A DNA stretch of 64,000 bases from Rhodanobacteraceae bacterium. Its GTDB lineage: Bacteria > Pseudomonadota > Gammaproteobacteria > Xanthomonadales > Ahniellaceae. The position numbers and the translations under genes are program-made. The first letter of the stretch is position 1, and each line of letters opens with the position of its first letter. Positions 24,355 through 33,370 of the stretch are shown here, piece after piece. A model generated the notes under the pieces. That model searched no databases. It saw only the letters and a program-made list of their open reading frames with translations, and had not been told where the DNA came from. The stretch covers positions 1-64,000 of the forward strand of contig JADJFT010000003.1 of assembly GCA_016708465.1 (NCBI GenBank). The letters are read 5' to 3'.

Positions 24355-24376
24355 GTTAGGCGTCTCAAGACAAACC

Positions 24377-25537
24377 ATGCTCCGCGACCCCAAGCAGGCG
24401 CTTCGGGACTTCCTCCGTCAGGAGTCGGCCGCAGGCCTGATCCTGATGGCCGTGGCTGCTGCGGGGCTGCTCGTGGCGAACTCGCCACTAGCGCCGCATT
24501 ACTTCGAAGCGCAGAAGGTCTCCATCGCCGGGCTCACCGTCCGCTATTGGATCAACGACGCGTTGATGGCGGCGTTCTTCCTTCTGGTGGGCCTGGAGAT
24601 CAAGCGCGAGATGCTGGAAGGCCAACTGGCGAACCGGAAGGATCGCATTCTGCCCGGCGTCGGCGCCCTGGGCGGGATGATCGTTCCGGCCATAATCTAC
24701 GCATCAGTGACCCAGGGCGATCCGCAAGCCTTGCGCGGCTGGGCCGTGCCGATGGCGACGGATATCGCCTTTGCGTTGGGCGTGCTGGCCCTGCTGGGAT
24801 CGCGCGTGCCGCTGGCGCTCAAGGTGCTGTTGACCGCCATCGCCATCATCGACGACCTAGCCGCGGTGCTCGTGATCGCGCTGTTTTATACCAATGAGCT
24901 GACGCTGTCCGCGCTCGCCGCCGCCGCAACCGTACTCGCGGTGGTGGTGTTGATGAACCGCCAGGGCGTTCGAGCGCTGCCGCTGTATCTCCTGGGCGGT
25001 GTGCTGCTGTGGTTCTGCATGCTTCAGTCGGGTGTGCACGCGACACTTGCCGGAGTGGCGCTGGCGCTGACCATTCCCCTCGGCGGCGCTAGCGATGCGA
25101 AGGTGTCCGACGCGCCTCTGCATCGGCTGGAGCACAGCCTGCATCCCTGGGTCGCGTTTCTGATATTGCCAGTGTTTGGCTTTGCCAATGCCGGCGTATC
25201 CTGGTCCGGGGTGAGTCTGGCCGAACTGTCTGGGCCAGTGCCTCTGGGGATAGTCACCGGTCTGCTGCTGGGCAAGCCGCTCGGCATCTTCGGGTTCTCG
25301 TGGCTGGCGGCGCGGCTCAGGCTCGTGCAGCTGCCTACCGGGGTGAGCTGGCAACAGGTGCTGGGGCTGTCCTTCATCTGCGGCATCGGCTTCACCATGA
25401 GTCTGTTCATCGGCGCCTTGGGATTCGCCGAGGCCCCGGTCCTGGCCGAGCAGGCCAAGATGGGCGTGATTCTGGGGTCGGCGCTCTCTGGCGTCGTCGG
25501 GGTTGTGCTGCTGCTGGCATTCTCGTCACGTCGCTGA
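24377..25537 (+). CDS. nhaA: Na+/H+ antiporter NhaA
   Basis: 386 aa from ATG 24377. NhaA hallmarks: FLRQESAAGLILMAVAA at the start, FFLLVGLEIKREMLEGQL, PMATDIAFALGVLALLG and the ion-binding Asp pair in IAIIDDLAAVLV (about residues 159-160), then GIGFTMSLFIGALGF near the end. It exchanges Na+ or Li+ for protons in the inner membrane. It begins only 15 bp after the core GTTAGGC (24355), the spacing of a cassette gene, but no attC was found downstream. An in-frame extension upstream is element F sequence. Confidence 0.95.
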   Translation: MLRDPKQALRDFLRQESAAGLILMAVAAAGLLVANSPLAPHYFEAQKVSIAGLTVRYWINDALMAAFFLLVGLEIKREMLEGQLANRKDRILPGVGALGGMIVPAIIYASVTQGDPQALRGWAVPMATDIAFALGVLALLGSRVPLALKVLLTAIAIIDDLAAVLVIALFYTNELTLSALAAAATVLAVVVLMNRQGVRALPLYLLGGVLLWFCMLQSGVHATLAGVALALTIPLGGASDAKVSDAPLHRLEHSLHPWVAFLILPVFGFANAGVSWSGVSLAELSGPVPLGIVTGLLLGKPLGIFGFSWLAARLRLVQLPTGVSWQQVLGLSFICGIGFTMSLFIGALGFAEAPVLAEQAKMGVILGSALSGVVGVVLLLAFSSRR

Positions 25538-25550
25538 GGGAGGACTGATC

Positions 25551-26638
25551 TTGGAACCTACCGTCTGGCTGTTTCTAGTCGCGGGTCTTGCCGTGCTCGC
25601 GACGGGTGCTGAACTGCTGGTGCGGGGCGCTTCGCGGCTGGCGCTGCGCTTCGGCATTTCGCCACTCGTGATCGGCCTCACCGTGGTCGCCTTCGGCACC
25701 AGTTCGCCGGAACTGGCTGTGAGTGTGCAGTCCGGACTTGCTGGCCAGGCCGACATAGCCCTCGGCAATGTGGTGGGGAGCAACATCTTCAACGTGTTGG
25801 CTGTGCTGGGACTGGCTGCGCTGATCGCTCCTCTGCGGTGCAGCAGCAACTGGTGCGATTCGACGTACCACTGGTGGTCGGCCTGTCCGTGCTGGTCCTG
25901 GTGATGGCGCAGGATGGGCGAATCGGCCCGTTCGATGGGCTACTTCTGGTGGTAGGACTGATCACCTACACGGTGTTTGTGATCCGGCAGAGCCGGCGCG
26001 AGGCCGCAGCGGTGCAGGCCGAGTATGCGAAGGAGTTCGGCGTCGCTGCGGCGGGTTGGCTGGCACGTCTGCCGGTGCAAATCGTCTTCGTACTCGGAGG
26101 ATTGGGCCTGCTGGTGCTGGGTGCGACGTGGCTGGTTGACAGCGCCGTATCCATCGCTCGCGCGCTGGAGATCAGCGAAGCAGTCACTGGCCTGACCATC
26201 GTGGCCGCGGGCACCAGTCTTCCGGAGCTGGCCACTTCCGTCGTGGCGGCAATGCGCGGGGAGCGAGACATCGCAGTCGGCAATGTCGTCGGCAGTAGCT
26301 TGTTCAATCTGTTGGGCATCCTCGGGATCGCCGCTCTGGTCACACCGGGCGGGCTCTCGGTGGCCCCGGGGCTGGTGTTCTTCGATCTCCCGGTGATGAT
26401 TGCGGTTGCCTTTGCCTGCCTGCCAATCTTCGGCACCGGGCACCGCATCGCGCGCTGGGAGGGGGCTCTGTTCCTCGTTTACTACATGGTCTACGTAACC
26501 TATTTGATCCTGGCCGCCGCCCAGCACGACGCGCTCAACAGCTTCAGTGAGATCATGTTGGGGTTCGTGCTTCCGCTAATCGGCGTCACGCTGCTGGTGC
26601 TCTGGGCGCAGCAACGCTCGCGAGAGACCGCATCCTGA
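25551..26638 (+). CDS. Na+/Ca2+ exchanger-like (CaCA/YrbG family) antiporter, frameshifted
   Basis: A TTG start at 25551 with GGGAGGA 8 bp upstream, 13 bp after nhaA, suggests an operon. Two alpha repeats are plain: GTSSPELAVS with GNVVGSNIFNVLAVLG, and GTSLPELATS with GNVVGSSLFNLLGILG. One base is missing near 25835 (CCTCTGCGG should read CCTCTGGCGG), so the gene is in two frames; corrected length is about 362 aa. The protein would exchange Ca2+ or another cation for Na+ or H+. A homopolymer-type error is as likely as a real mutation. Confidence 0.82.
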
Positions 26639-26712
26639 GAATCTGGTGTCCCGGGAGTCGTCATTGCCGGTGTCTACTGAAGCCGGGGCGATTCATTAAA
26701 TGGAGCACGCAA

Positions 26713-26931
26713 GTGGGTAAAACCTTTTGGCTAAAAAGATTTTTTCGTGTCTTCGTCGTCGCATCTGCGCTACTCCTGCTGGTTCAGGTTATTAAGGGAT
26801 TTTCGATCGCTGACGGTGCGCGGTTCGCGCTGCTTTGGGGTCTTATTTCGGCCGCGATCTTTACGACAACAGGTTATCTGCGATATCGACGTAACCCAGC
26901 CTGCATGCTGCCGAACAGCAAGCAACACTGA
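26713..26931 (+). CDS. Small two-TM membrane protein
   Basis: 72 aa from a GTG at 26713 with GGAG about 9 bp before. A basic start (GKTFWLKRFFR) is followed by FVVASALLLLVQVIKG and FALLWGLISAAIFTTTGYLRYRR, two likely TM helices. No family was recognised. It lies 75 bp after the exchanger, on the same strand. Confidence 0.5.
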   Translation: MGKTFWLKRFFRVFVVASALLLLVQVIKGFSIADGARFALLWGLISAAIFTTTGYLRYRRNPACMLPNSKQH

Positions 26932-27024
26932 GCCTGTGGCGTGCGAATTCCTTGACTCGTGCGGTGGCCCTAAGATTGCATCCTGGGTTAACTTCACCCT
27001 ATCCAAATACAAGGGGGTACACCG

Positions 27025-27435
27025 ATGTCGCGGACAATTACGATCAGCTTGCCAGTGACGGATCTAAACGCATCGAAGGCGTTTTACGCTGCCATTGGAT
27101 TCGTCAATAATGCTCAGTTCACCGACGACACCGCAGCGCTTATGGTGTGTAGCGAGTCGATCAATGTGATGTTGTTGACGCACGCCAAGTGGCGCACATT
27201 TACGACACGCCCGATTCCGCCAAATACTTCCAGCGAAGTGGCGTTGAATATATCTTGCGATTCTCGTGAAGCCGTCGATGCAATGAACGCCTCCGCAGCT
27301 GCGAATGGTGGAACCGCCGATATCAATACTGTTGAAGATCATGGCTCCATGTACGGGCGTGACTTCGCTGATCCTGATGGACACCTTTGGGGAGCGGTAT
27401 GGATGGATTTGTCCGCGATGGCATCGGGTCAATAA
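27025..27435 (+). CDS. VOC (glyoxalase/bleomycin-resistance) superfamily protein
   Basis: 136 aa with the paired beta-alpha-beta-beta-beta layout of VOC proteins: ITISLPVTDLNASKAFYAAIGF at the start and SMYGRDFADPDGHLWGAVWMDLS at the end, the latter being the typical DPDGH-W metal-site strand. It resembles the YaeR/lactoylglutathione-lyase-like group, but the substrate is unknown. ATG 27025 follows an AAGGGGG stretch. A second VOC gene lies just downstream. Confidence 0.85.
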   Translation: MSRTITISLPVTDLNASKAFYAAIGFVNNAQFTDDTAALMVCSESINVMLLTHAKWRTFTTRPIPPNTSSEVALNISCDSREAVDAMNASAAANGGTADINTVEDHGSMYGRDFADPDGHLWGAVWMDLSAMASGQ

Positions 27436-27508
27436 GCGCTGCACCTGTCTGCTGCCGGTGCCCCGTGCTGCGCTACCATCCGCCGTCTTCATTACTAGGG
27501 CAGCGCAC

Positions 27509-28011
27509 ATGCGCAGAGTGACTGGCATCGGTGGCATCTTCTTCCAAGCGCAGGACCCCGACGCGTTACGTACTTGGTACAAAGATCACCTCGGAATAGA
27601 CGTTCAAGACTGGGGCGGTGCGGCGTTTCCGTGGACCGACGCCGGTGGTCGCCCGGTTTCGGGAACGACGGCTTGGAACATCACTGCCATGGGCAGCGAG
27701 TACTTTGCACCGAGCACGGCACCATTCATGATCAATTATCGGGTCGAGGACCTGCGCGGCCTCCTCGCCCGCTTCGCGAAGAAGGCTGCAACGTCATCGA
27801 CAAGACCGACGAATCCGAGTTCGGCTGCTTCGGCTGGGTGCCTGATCCAGAAGGCAACAAGATCGAACTCTGGCAGCCCCAGTGGGCGAATAGGCGGGCA
27901 AGTCCACGGTCGTTGCGGACCTGCTTTCGGCGCGCTTCCTGCTGTCGAGACCGAAATAAATCACGACCGCCAACACGCCAGCCATGTCTTGCCAATGGCT
28001 GCAATTCTTAA
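27509..28011 (+). pseudogene. Second VOC superfamily protein, frameshifted
   Basis: From ATG 27509: MRRVTGIGGIFFQAQDPDALRTWYKDHLGID and SGTTAWNITAMGSEYF, then MINYRVEDL. Near 27768-27774 one base is missing. In the neighbouring frame the protein continues EEGCNVIDKTDESEFGCFGWVPDPEGNKIELWQPQ, the conserved VOC C-terminus. The likely natural end is soon after WQPQW; the frame stays open to 28011. Either broken or a sequence error. Confidence 0.72.
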
Positions 28012-28078
28012 ACATCACAGCCTTCACCGGAGCCGCGGCGTTCCAGTGCGCGCGTGGTCACTGGGTTGAACTGTAACG

Positions 28079-29793
28079 ATGACGTCTTTCCGCAACGCAT
28101 TTTGTTTTGCAGCTATTTTCGTTTGCGCGGGCCAAGTGGTCGCTTCCGAACCGATCAATTGGCGAGTCGTGCTGTCGTCGAGTTCGTCGACCGTGCTGTT
28201 GCCGCAGTTGCCAACAGGCGGATACAGCATGTTTCCACTACCGGGCGAGGTTTCTGATTCGTCGGCCGCAACACCGGGCTTCAACCTGACCCGCGACGAT
28301 GGCCGCAAGGGCTTGTGGCGGGAGTTCGCTGGAAATTTGCAGCCCTATGCCGAAACCGGAATCACCGGTGCCGTCGGCCCCGGCCGCACTGGCTGCGAGA
28401 GCCTGCACGTATTCCGGCTACTCGGCGCGTTTGACAGCAACGACAAGGACCAGCGCATCCTTGCTGCGCGTGCGGAGATCCGGTGCAGTCGATCGACGAC
28501 GCAAGTTATGGCATCTGGACGGTCGGCAACACGGGAAATGTCGAGATCGCGCGCACTGGTACTGACGGCGCGCTCGGCCCAGGTATCGGCAGTCAATGGT
28601 TTTTCAGTACCGATTTCGACTTCGTCGATTCCGTCAACTTCGCGCATTTGCACGCCTTGCCCGCGGGTGGTGTATTGCTCGACTCGAGCGTGAGTCCGCC
28701 GCCAGGGCAGCCGTACAGCAAACGCGAAGCACTGGTTCGGCATACGCCAGGCATCGGCAATGTTGCTTGCGCGGTGGCTCGATCAACCGACCCATTGCTA
28801 GCGCCCGGCGTCATGATCAACGACTACTTTGAAGGATTGGGCAGGGCCGGAACGAGTAAGCGCGGCGAAGTTTTCGCGATTGCATACGCTGTCACACAGA
28901 CGCCGACCATCACGACACGTCGGGGCATCTGGCAGTTCTGCGAGGGCGCACCCCAAGTTCAAGTGCTGAGCGCTGATACCGGCAATCTCGGCCCCGGCAT
29001 TTCGGGCAGTGCCAGTGCAGTCTTCGATACCTTCGAGCCGATCATCGCGCCAACCGGCGCAGGCGCATTTTACTTTTCCGCTGTAGGCAGCAATCCCTCA
29101 TTCAAGGGAATTTTCCATCACGCCAACGGCCACAACACGCCGGTCCTGCTCAACGGCGTACAAGGTGCGCTTGGTCCCGGGATTGCCGGCTTCGCTTTCA
29201 GCCAGGTGATCGATTTCCACCCCATGTCCGCGGGTCGCTTCGGTCTTGTCTTCGCGAGGATTCAGGCCGTAGGCGGCGGCAACGACCGATTCGGACTGTG
29301 GCGACTCCGCCCCGACGCACCCCCGGAGCCACTACTGCTGCAGGGCGACAACGGGGCATACGGGGGCCCGGTCCCCGAGCGGCGGTGGGATACGGTCGTC
29401 GCATCCAACGTGTTCGAGAATGGCGTTGTCGTGTTCGTCGCCTCAACCTGGACACCACCTTCGGCAACGCGTCGGTTGAGTCTCTGGCGCATGCGCCCTG
29501 GCGAGTTGCCGGAAGAGATCCTCAAAACGGGTGACACAGTCCGCTTCCCCACTTCAGCAGGCGTTGAATTGCGCGCCGTGCGCGGAATATCGAGCATCAA
29601 TTTGGGCACCGGGTCCGCGGGTCTGCAGAATCACGCCGGCGATGATTCCTGGGTGAGTGCGAGCGGCAGTGTCTTCGTCGAAGCCGAGCTGGATGGCATG
29701 GAAGGGCTCATCTATCCGACCCGATACCTGCGTGCGCAAGTGACCAACCCGACTGTGATGTTCGAGGACAGCTTCGAACTACGCGGAAACTAA
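28079..29793 (+). CDS. Secreted repeat protein with C-terminal FEDSFE motif, one frameshift
   Basis: A signal peptide (MTSFRNAFCFAAIFVCAGQVVA) is followed by about 550 aa of repeats, each with a G-L/I-W-R strand and a GPGI turn (GLWREFAGNLQ, YGIWTVGNTGN, GIWQFCEGAP, GLWRLRPDAP, SLWRMRPGELP). It probably folds as a beta-propeller. A single-base shift near 28465-28475 separates the first 130 residues from the rest. The end, VMFEDSFELRGN, resembles the F-x-D-x-F-E tails seen in secreted proteins of xanthomonad relatives. Function unknown. Confidence 0.65.
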
Positions 29794-30636
29794 TCGGCCG
29801 GATTCCACCAGTCTTGGAGATCATCGTCGACTATGCCGTTGCAATCATCGTCGCGTCGGTTCGGCAGTTCGGCAGCGTGCGGATTGACGGCTGGTCGCCG
29901 GTCATCGCAATCGGGCCCACAATTGCGGCCATTGCAGACGCGGCTGTCGATGAAGCCGTCGCCATCGGTGTCGCCGTTGTCGCCTAGCGTGGTGTCATTG
30001 CAGTCTTCGTCATGACCCGTGAAATCTGCACGCTCGGCAGCGCCGGGATATCTCGCGGGATCTGAGTCATCACAGTCGCCGGCTGCCAACGACACGCCAT
30101 CGCCATCGCAGTCGCCCGTTGGTGAGCAACTTTCGGGCGTGGCAGCAGGTGGTGTCTTGGGCGGTAGTTTCAGGGCAGGAACCCGCTGGCTCGATTGTGT
30201 CGGAGCGGGTGCTCAACGTGCCGGGGTTGATGCCGGCAACCGCGGCAGAGACACACTGGTCGATGGCGGCTCCCCAAGCGGTGCCTTGCCTGATCTTCCC
30301 TTCAAAACAGGCGATGCGAACGGATTCATCGTTGGCACCGGCGCAAAGCCTCAACGCGTTCGACGGATTCCATTGGGTGCCACCGCCAAAGTCGATGGTG
30401 CCGCCCATCACCCGGCGGAAACACTGGCCTGGTGCGGTCGAATCTTGCGCACCCTTGCACAAGGTCGCCAGATTGGCCGGTGTCCAGATCGTGTCTTTAG
30501 GTCCTGCCCAGGCAATGCGCCTCTGAACTGAATCGGCGCAGGTATTTTGTGCGACCACTCGCGCGGCACCAAGGAAAATCATCGCCAATACTGCGATGAC
30601 AAGAAAGTGGATCACGAATCTGCCCATTGCAAGCAT
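29790..30636 (-). CDS. Secreted MopE-type metal-binding motif protein, one frameshift
   Basis: ATG 30636 opens a signal peptide (MGRFVIHFLVIAVLAMIFLG), then two similar Cys-containing units (IAWAGPKDTIWTPANLATLC and FGGGTQWNPSNALRLC). After a frameshift around 30100-30190 the protein continues with Asp/Cys/Asn-rich units: GDCDDSDPARYPGAAE, DEDCNDTTLGDNGDTDGDG and GPDCDDRRPAVNPHAAELPN, then DDDCNGIVDDD. These are the MopE-like putative metal-binding repeats, also calcium-loop-like (DTDGDG). It is likely an extracellular metal/calcium-binding protein and converges with the previous gene. Confidence 0.7.
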
Positions 30637-30639
30637 CAC

Positions 30640-30901
30640 GTTCCCCTTCAGCGACAGAATGTCTTGGGCACTATACGCCGCATTTTTTAATAATGATCGG
30701 ATTTAAAAAGCATTGATTTACCCTGCGATGACCGGCGAGGCCAAAGCGCAAATTGAATGTCCTTGCTTCGAATTGCGCAACGGCAGCTTATAGCGCCAGG
30801 CCTATCCCTTCACGCCACCGAGCGGACGACAACGTAGCCTTTCGCGACCAAAATGCCCCTTCCAGCCGCGACACTCCGCTCGCGCCTGATCGAGTATCCC
30901 C
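30640..30901. other. AT-rich intergenic region between divergent genes
   Basis: No gene is supported here. The region contains an AT-rich block (TTTTTTAATAATGATCGGATT, about 30683-30703) that could hold promoters for the divergent MopE-like and peroxidase genes. No tRNA, terminator or repeat was seen. Confidence 0.5.
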
Positions 30902-32014
30902 ATGCCTGACGCGACGCCTCCCATTGACCATCGTTCTCAGCGGCCTGTCTGGCCAGTGCTGATGGGCATCGCCCTCATCGTCAGCGCCCTCGCGCTGGCC
31001 TTTGTCTGGGTCGCAGGTTGGCTGACGCCGGAGCGACTCACTTCGACGCGATTCGTCAATGCGATCGAGTCCGGCAATGGCGAGGTGTATCCGGGCTTCC
31101 GGCGTGCGCACGCCAAAGGTGTTTGCATCGAAGGTTACTTCGAGGGCAACGGTGACGGCGCGATGCTTTCCCGTGCGCGCCTGTTTGCAACTGTCCAGAC
31201 ACCTTTTGTTGGGCGGATGTCGATCGGTGGCGGTTCGCCCTACGGCCTAGACAACAAGGCACGGGTTCGCAGCATGGCTTTGGAGTTGCGCAGCGACGAC
31301 GGTCAGCAATGGCGGATGGCGATGAATAGTTTCCCGTTCTTCGGGGTGTCGTCGGTACAAGCGTTCTACGATCAGACCCGCGCCAATGCGCCGGACCCGG
31401 CCACCGGCAAGCCGAACCCGGCCATCCAAGCTGCGTTCGTGGCGGCACACCCGGAATTCGCACGCTTTGCGGCATGGGCAAAAGAGGCGCCGTGGTCGAC
31501 CAGTTGGGCCAATACCACTTACAACGGCATCAATACCTTTCGCTTCATCAACGCGGCAGGCGAACTACGCAACGTGCGCTGGTCGATGCAGCCGCAAACG
31601 CCGTTCGCGGCAATGACGCCGGAACAGCGTGAGGCAGCCGATGGCAACTTCCTGAGTGAAGACCTGCAGGCTCGACTGGCGCGCGGCCCTTTGCGCTGGG
31701 ACATGCTGGTGACAGTGGCACAGCCGGATGACCCGATCCTCGACGCATCGCAAGCTTGGCCCGAACAACGCGAGCAGATCAAGGTGGGCAGCGTGGTGGT
31801 GGAACGCAGCAGCGCACAGACCACGGGTGCCTGCCGCGATATCAACTTTGATCCATTGATCTTGCCAACCGGTGTTGAAGGGTCGGGCGACCCGGTGTTG
31901 GCGGCGCGTTCGGCGGTGTATTCGGCTTCGTTCAATCGCCGCGAGCGCGATATTGCTCGCGGCAAGGCCAGCGCCGCGATTGGCCAACAGCCGCTGTCGG
32001 TGGGTGAGAAATGA
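30902..32014 (+). CDS. Membrane-anchored catalase-family peroxidase (SrpA-like)
   Basis: 370 aa. A single N-terminal TM (VLMGIALIVSALALAFVWVAGW) is followed by a minimal catalase fold: RRAHAKGVCIEGYFEGNG bears the distal His, SSVQAFYDQTRANAPDP and TYNGINTFRFINAAGE match the SrpA core, and RSAVYSASFNRRERD gives the R-x3-Y haem-binding Tyr. It is shorter than true catalases and probably acts as a periplasmic haem peroxidase. It overlaps the following cytochrome b561 by 4 bp, so electrons may reach it from quinol through that partner. Confidence 0.85.
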   Translation: MPDATPPIDHRSQRPVWPVLMGIALIVSALALAFVWVAGWLTPERLTSTRFVNAIESGNGEVYPGFRRAHAKGVCIEGYFEGNGDGAMLSRARLFATVQTPFVGRMSIGGGSPYGLDNKARVRSMALELRSDDGQQWRMAMNSFPFFGVSSVQAFYDQTRANAPDPATGKPNPAIQAAFVAAHPEFARFAAWAKEAPWSTSWANTTYNGINTFRFINAAGELRNVRWSMQPQTPFAAMTPEQREAADGNFLSEDLQARLARGPLRWDMLVTVAQPDDPILDASQAWPEQREQIKVGSVVVERSSAQTTGACRDINFDPLILPTGVEGSGDPVLAARSAVYSASFNRRERDIARGKASAAIGQQPLSVGEK

Positions 32015-32631
32015 GCCAGTCCGCACACTTCAACCGCACTGCGCGCCTGCTGCATTGGGCGATGGCGTTGATGATTTTGGCGATGCTGTTCGTCGGCGTC
32101 GGCATGGTGTCTTCGATCAGCCTGCGTCCGACCCTGGTCAGCCTGCATCGGCCGCTGGGTATGGCGATCCTGCTGTTGGCGATCGTCAGGCTGATGAATC
32201 GCCTGGGCCATCGTCCGCCGCCATTGCCTGCCGATTTGCCACCGATCCAGATGTTCGCGGCGAAGGCTGCGCACGGACTGCTGTATTCACTGATGTTCGC
32301 CATGCCGCTGTTGGGCTGGGCGATGCAATCCGCGGGTGATTATCCGGTGACGATGTTCAAGGGATTCGACCTGCCGCCGATCGCGCCACACGATGCAACC
32401 GTATATTCGATATTGCGCAGCGCACACACTTGGCTGGGCTTACTGCTGTTTGCCGTCGTATTGGCGCATCTGGCAGCAGCGCTATTCCACGCGTGGGTCC
32501 GTCGCGATGGCGTGTTTGCCAGCATGGCGCATGGCCCTGCGCCCTTGCCTGAGCCGACGATCACCGCAGTTGTGACGATCGCTGATCGCGAACCGTCGGA
32601 ACCAGCGAGTCAAAAAGGCCAAGATCAGTAA
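32011..32631 (+). CDS. Cytochrome b561 partner of the SrpA-like peroxidase
   Basis: 206 aa, four TM helices with the haem histidines in TARLLHWAMAL, LVSLHRPLGMA, KAAHGLLYSL-region and SAHTWLGLLLF/LAHLAAALFHAW. ATG overlaps the peroxidase stop (ATGA), which indicates translational coupling. This gene order is widespread in proteobacteria and supports a quinol-to-peroxide electron path. The C-terminal ~40 residues are a polar tail rich in Pro and Glu. Confidence 0.88.
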   Translation: MSQSAHFNRTARLLHWAMALMILAMLFVGVGMVSSISLRPTLVSLHRPLGMAILLLAIVRLMNRLGHRPPPLPADLPPIQMFAAKAAHGLLYSLMFAMPLLGWAMQSAGDYPVTMFKGFDLPPIAPHDATVYSILRSAHTWLGLLLFAVVLAHLAAALFHAWVRRDGVFASMAHGPAPLPEPTITAVVTIADREPSEPASQKGQDQ

Positions 32632-32916
32632 CTGCCGGAATCCACAGTTCAAGGGTACCGCTCGCATCCGGCAGGCTAAGCGGGTGATCCGGACGGCCGG
32701 TCGGCGTTACCATCGACGCAGCACCGGATGGATTTGGCGGCGTCGATAGCGATGGTTGTGACGGCGGCTGGACACTGATGGGCGCATGGGAGTTGGCAGA
32801 CAACATGATGTATGACGACAAACGTCGATGTTAGATTTTCCGTTGCCCTGCAGTGACCATAGGCAACGGCGGTGCGATTGGTACTGCTGCGCACCGAGAA
32901 AACAAGGAGTAGGGAG
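32632..32916. other. Intergenic region without supported gene
   Basis: Both strands were read. Short overlapping minus-strand frames exist, one including VTTIAIDAAKS that recalls an IS110 start, but neither has a convincing beginning or continuation. The DUF488 ribosome-binding site (AAGGAGTAGGGAG) lies at its right end. Confidence 0.4.
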
Positions 32917-33246
32917 ATGAGTGTCGCTCTGAAGCGCGCCTATGAACCCGCAGCACCGGCGGATGGCACGCGCATACTTGTAGACCGGCTTTGGCCGCGT
33001 GGTGTAACAAAAACCGAGGCCCGCATCGATCGCTGGGCCAAGGATTTGGCGCCATCAACAGAACTGCGGAAGTGGTTCGGGCACGATCCTGAAAAATGGT
33101 CCGAGTTTCAAACCAGTTACCGGATGGAACTCAAAGGTAATCCGGGCTTGGTAGAGATCAGGGCGCTCGCTCGCCAAGCTACGGTGACCTTGGTCTATGC
33201 CGCCAAAGATACGTTGCACACACATGCACTGGTGCTCAAGCGGTGA
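32917..33246 (+). CDS. DUF488 family protein (YeaO-like)
   Basis: 109 aa: LKRAYEPAAPADGTRILVDRLWPRGVTK is the diagnostic DUF488/YeaO opening, followed by RIDRWAKDLAPSTELRKWFGHDPEKW and a C-terminal VTLVYAAKDTLHTHALVL. This small cytosolic family is often linked to nitrite or metal stress loci, but no activity is established. A strong ribosome-binding site precedes ATG 32917. It is a single-gene unit, with the ABC operon convergent from the right. Confidence 0.88.
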   Translation: MSVALKRAYEPAAPADGTRILVDRLWPRGVTKTEARIDRWAKDLAPSTELRKWFGHDPEKWSEFQTSYRMELKGNPGLVEIRALARQATVTLVYAAKDTLHTHALVLKR

Positions 33247-33370
33247 TCGATCGTGGTGTCCGATTACCGTCCCGTTCGAAATGATTTCTGTGGTGCTTGG
33301 CGACCCGATGCAAAACGCACACCGGCACGCAGGTGACGCCGATGCGTGAGTCGCGATCGGCGCGCTGTGT

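Larger units (their letters stand above)
12639..24361. other. Chromosomal integron: intI, attI and a cassette array invaded by IS elements
   Basis: The platform is intI on the minus strand followed by cassettes reading away from it. Cassette junctions are seen as GTTAGGC/GTTAGGT/GTTAGTC at 14046, 16274, 19831, 20623, 21367, 22289, 23162 and 24355. Complementary left ends (CCCTAAC or RYYYAAC) lie at 14759, 16569, 21231, 22918 and 23728. Several attC stems share CAAGCCGAC-type arms, as in xanthomonad/class-1-like sites. Coding content is short, orphan, or toxin-antitoxin, as expected. Almost every attC is interrupted by mobile elements, so array mobility may be impaired. The distal limit is uncertain beyond 24361. 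Confidence 0.9.

Noticed and set aside
23906..24376. Long N-terminal extension of NhaA
   Set aside because: It is read through element F and the cassette core; NhaA family proteins start at the Met at 24377.
32676..32800. Minus-strand VTTIAIDAAKS resembling an IS110 transposase start
   Set aside because: Only about 12 residues resemble the family, no inverted repeat GGGAGGAGTCCAT is present, and another frame is equally open; chance similarity cannot be excluded.
33247..33370. Possible tRNA from a GTTCGAAAT stretch
   Set aside because: No acceptor or anticodon stems can be formed around it.
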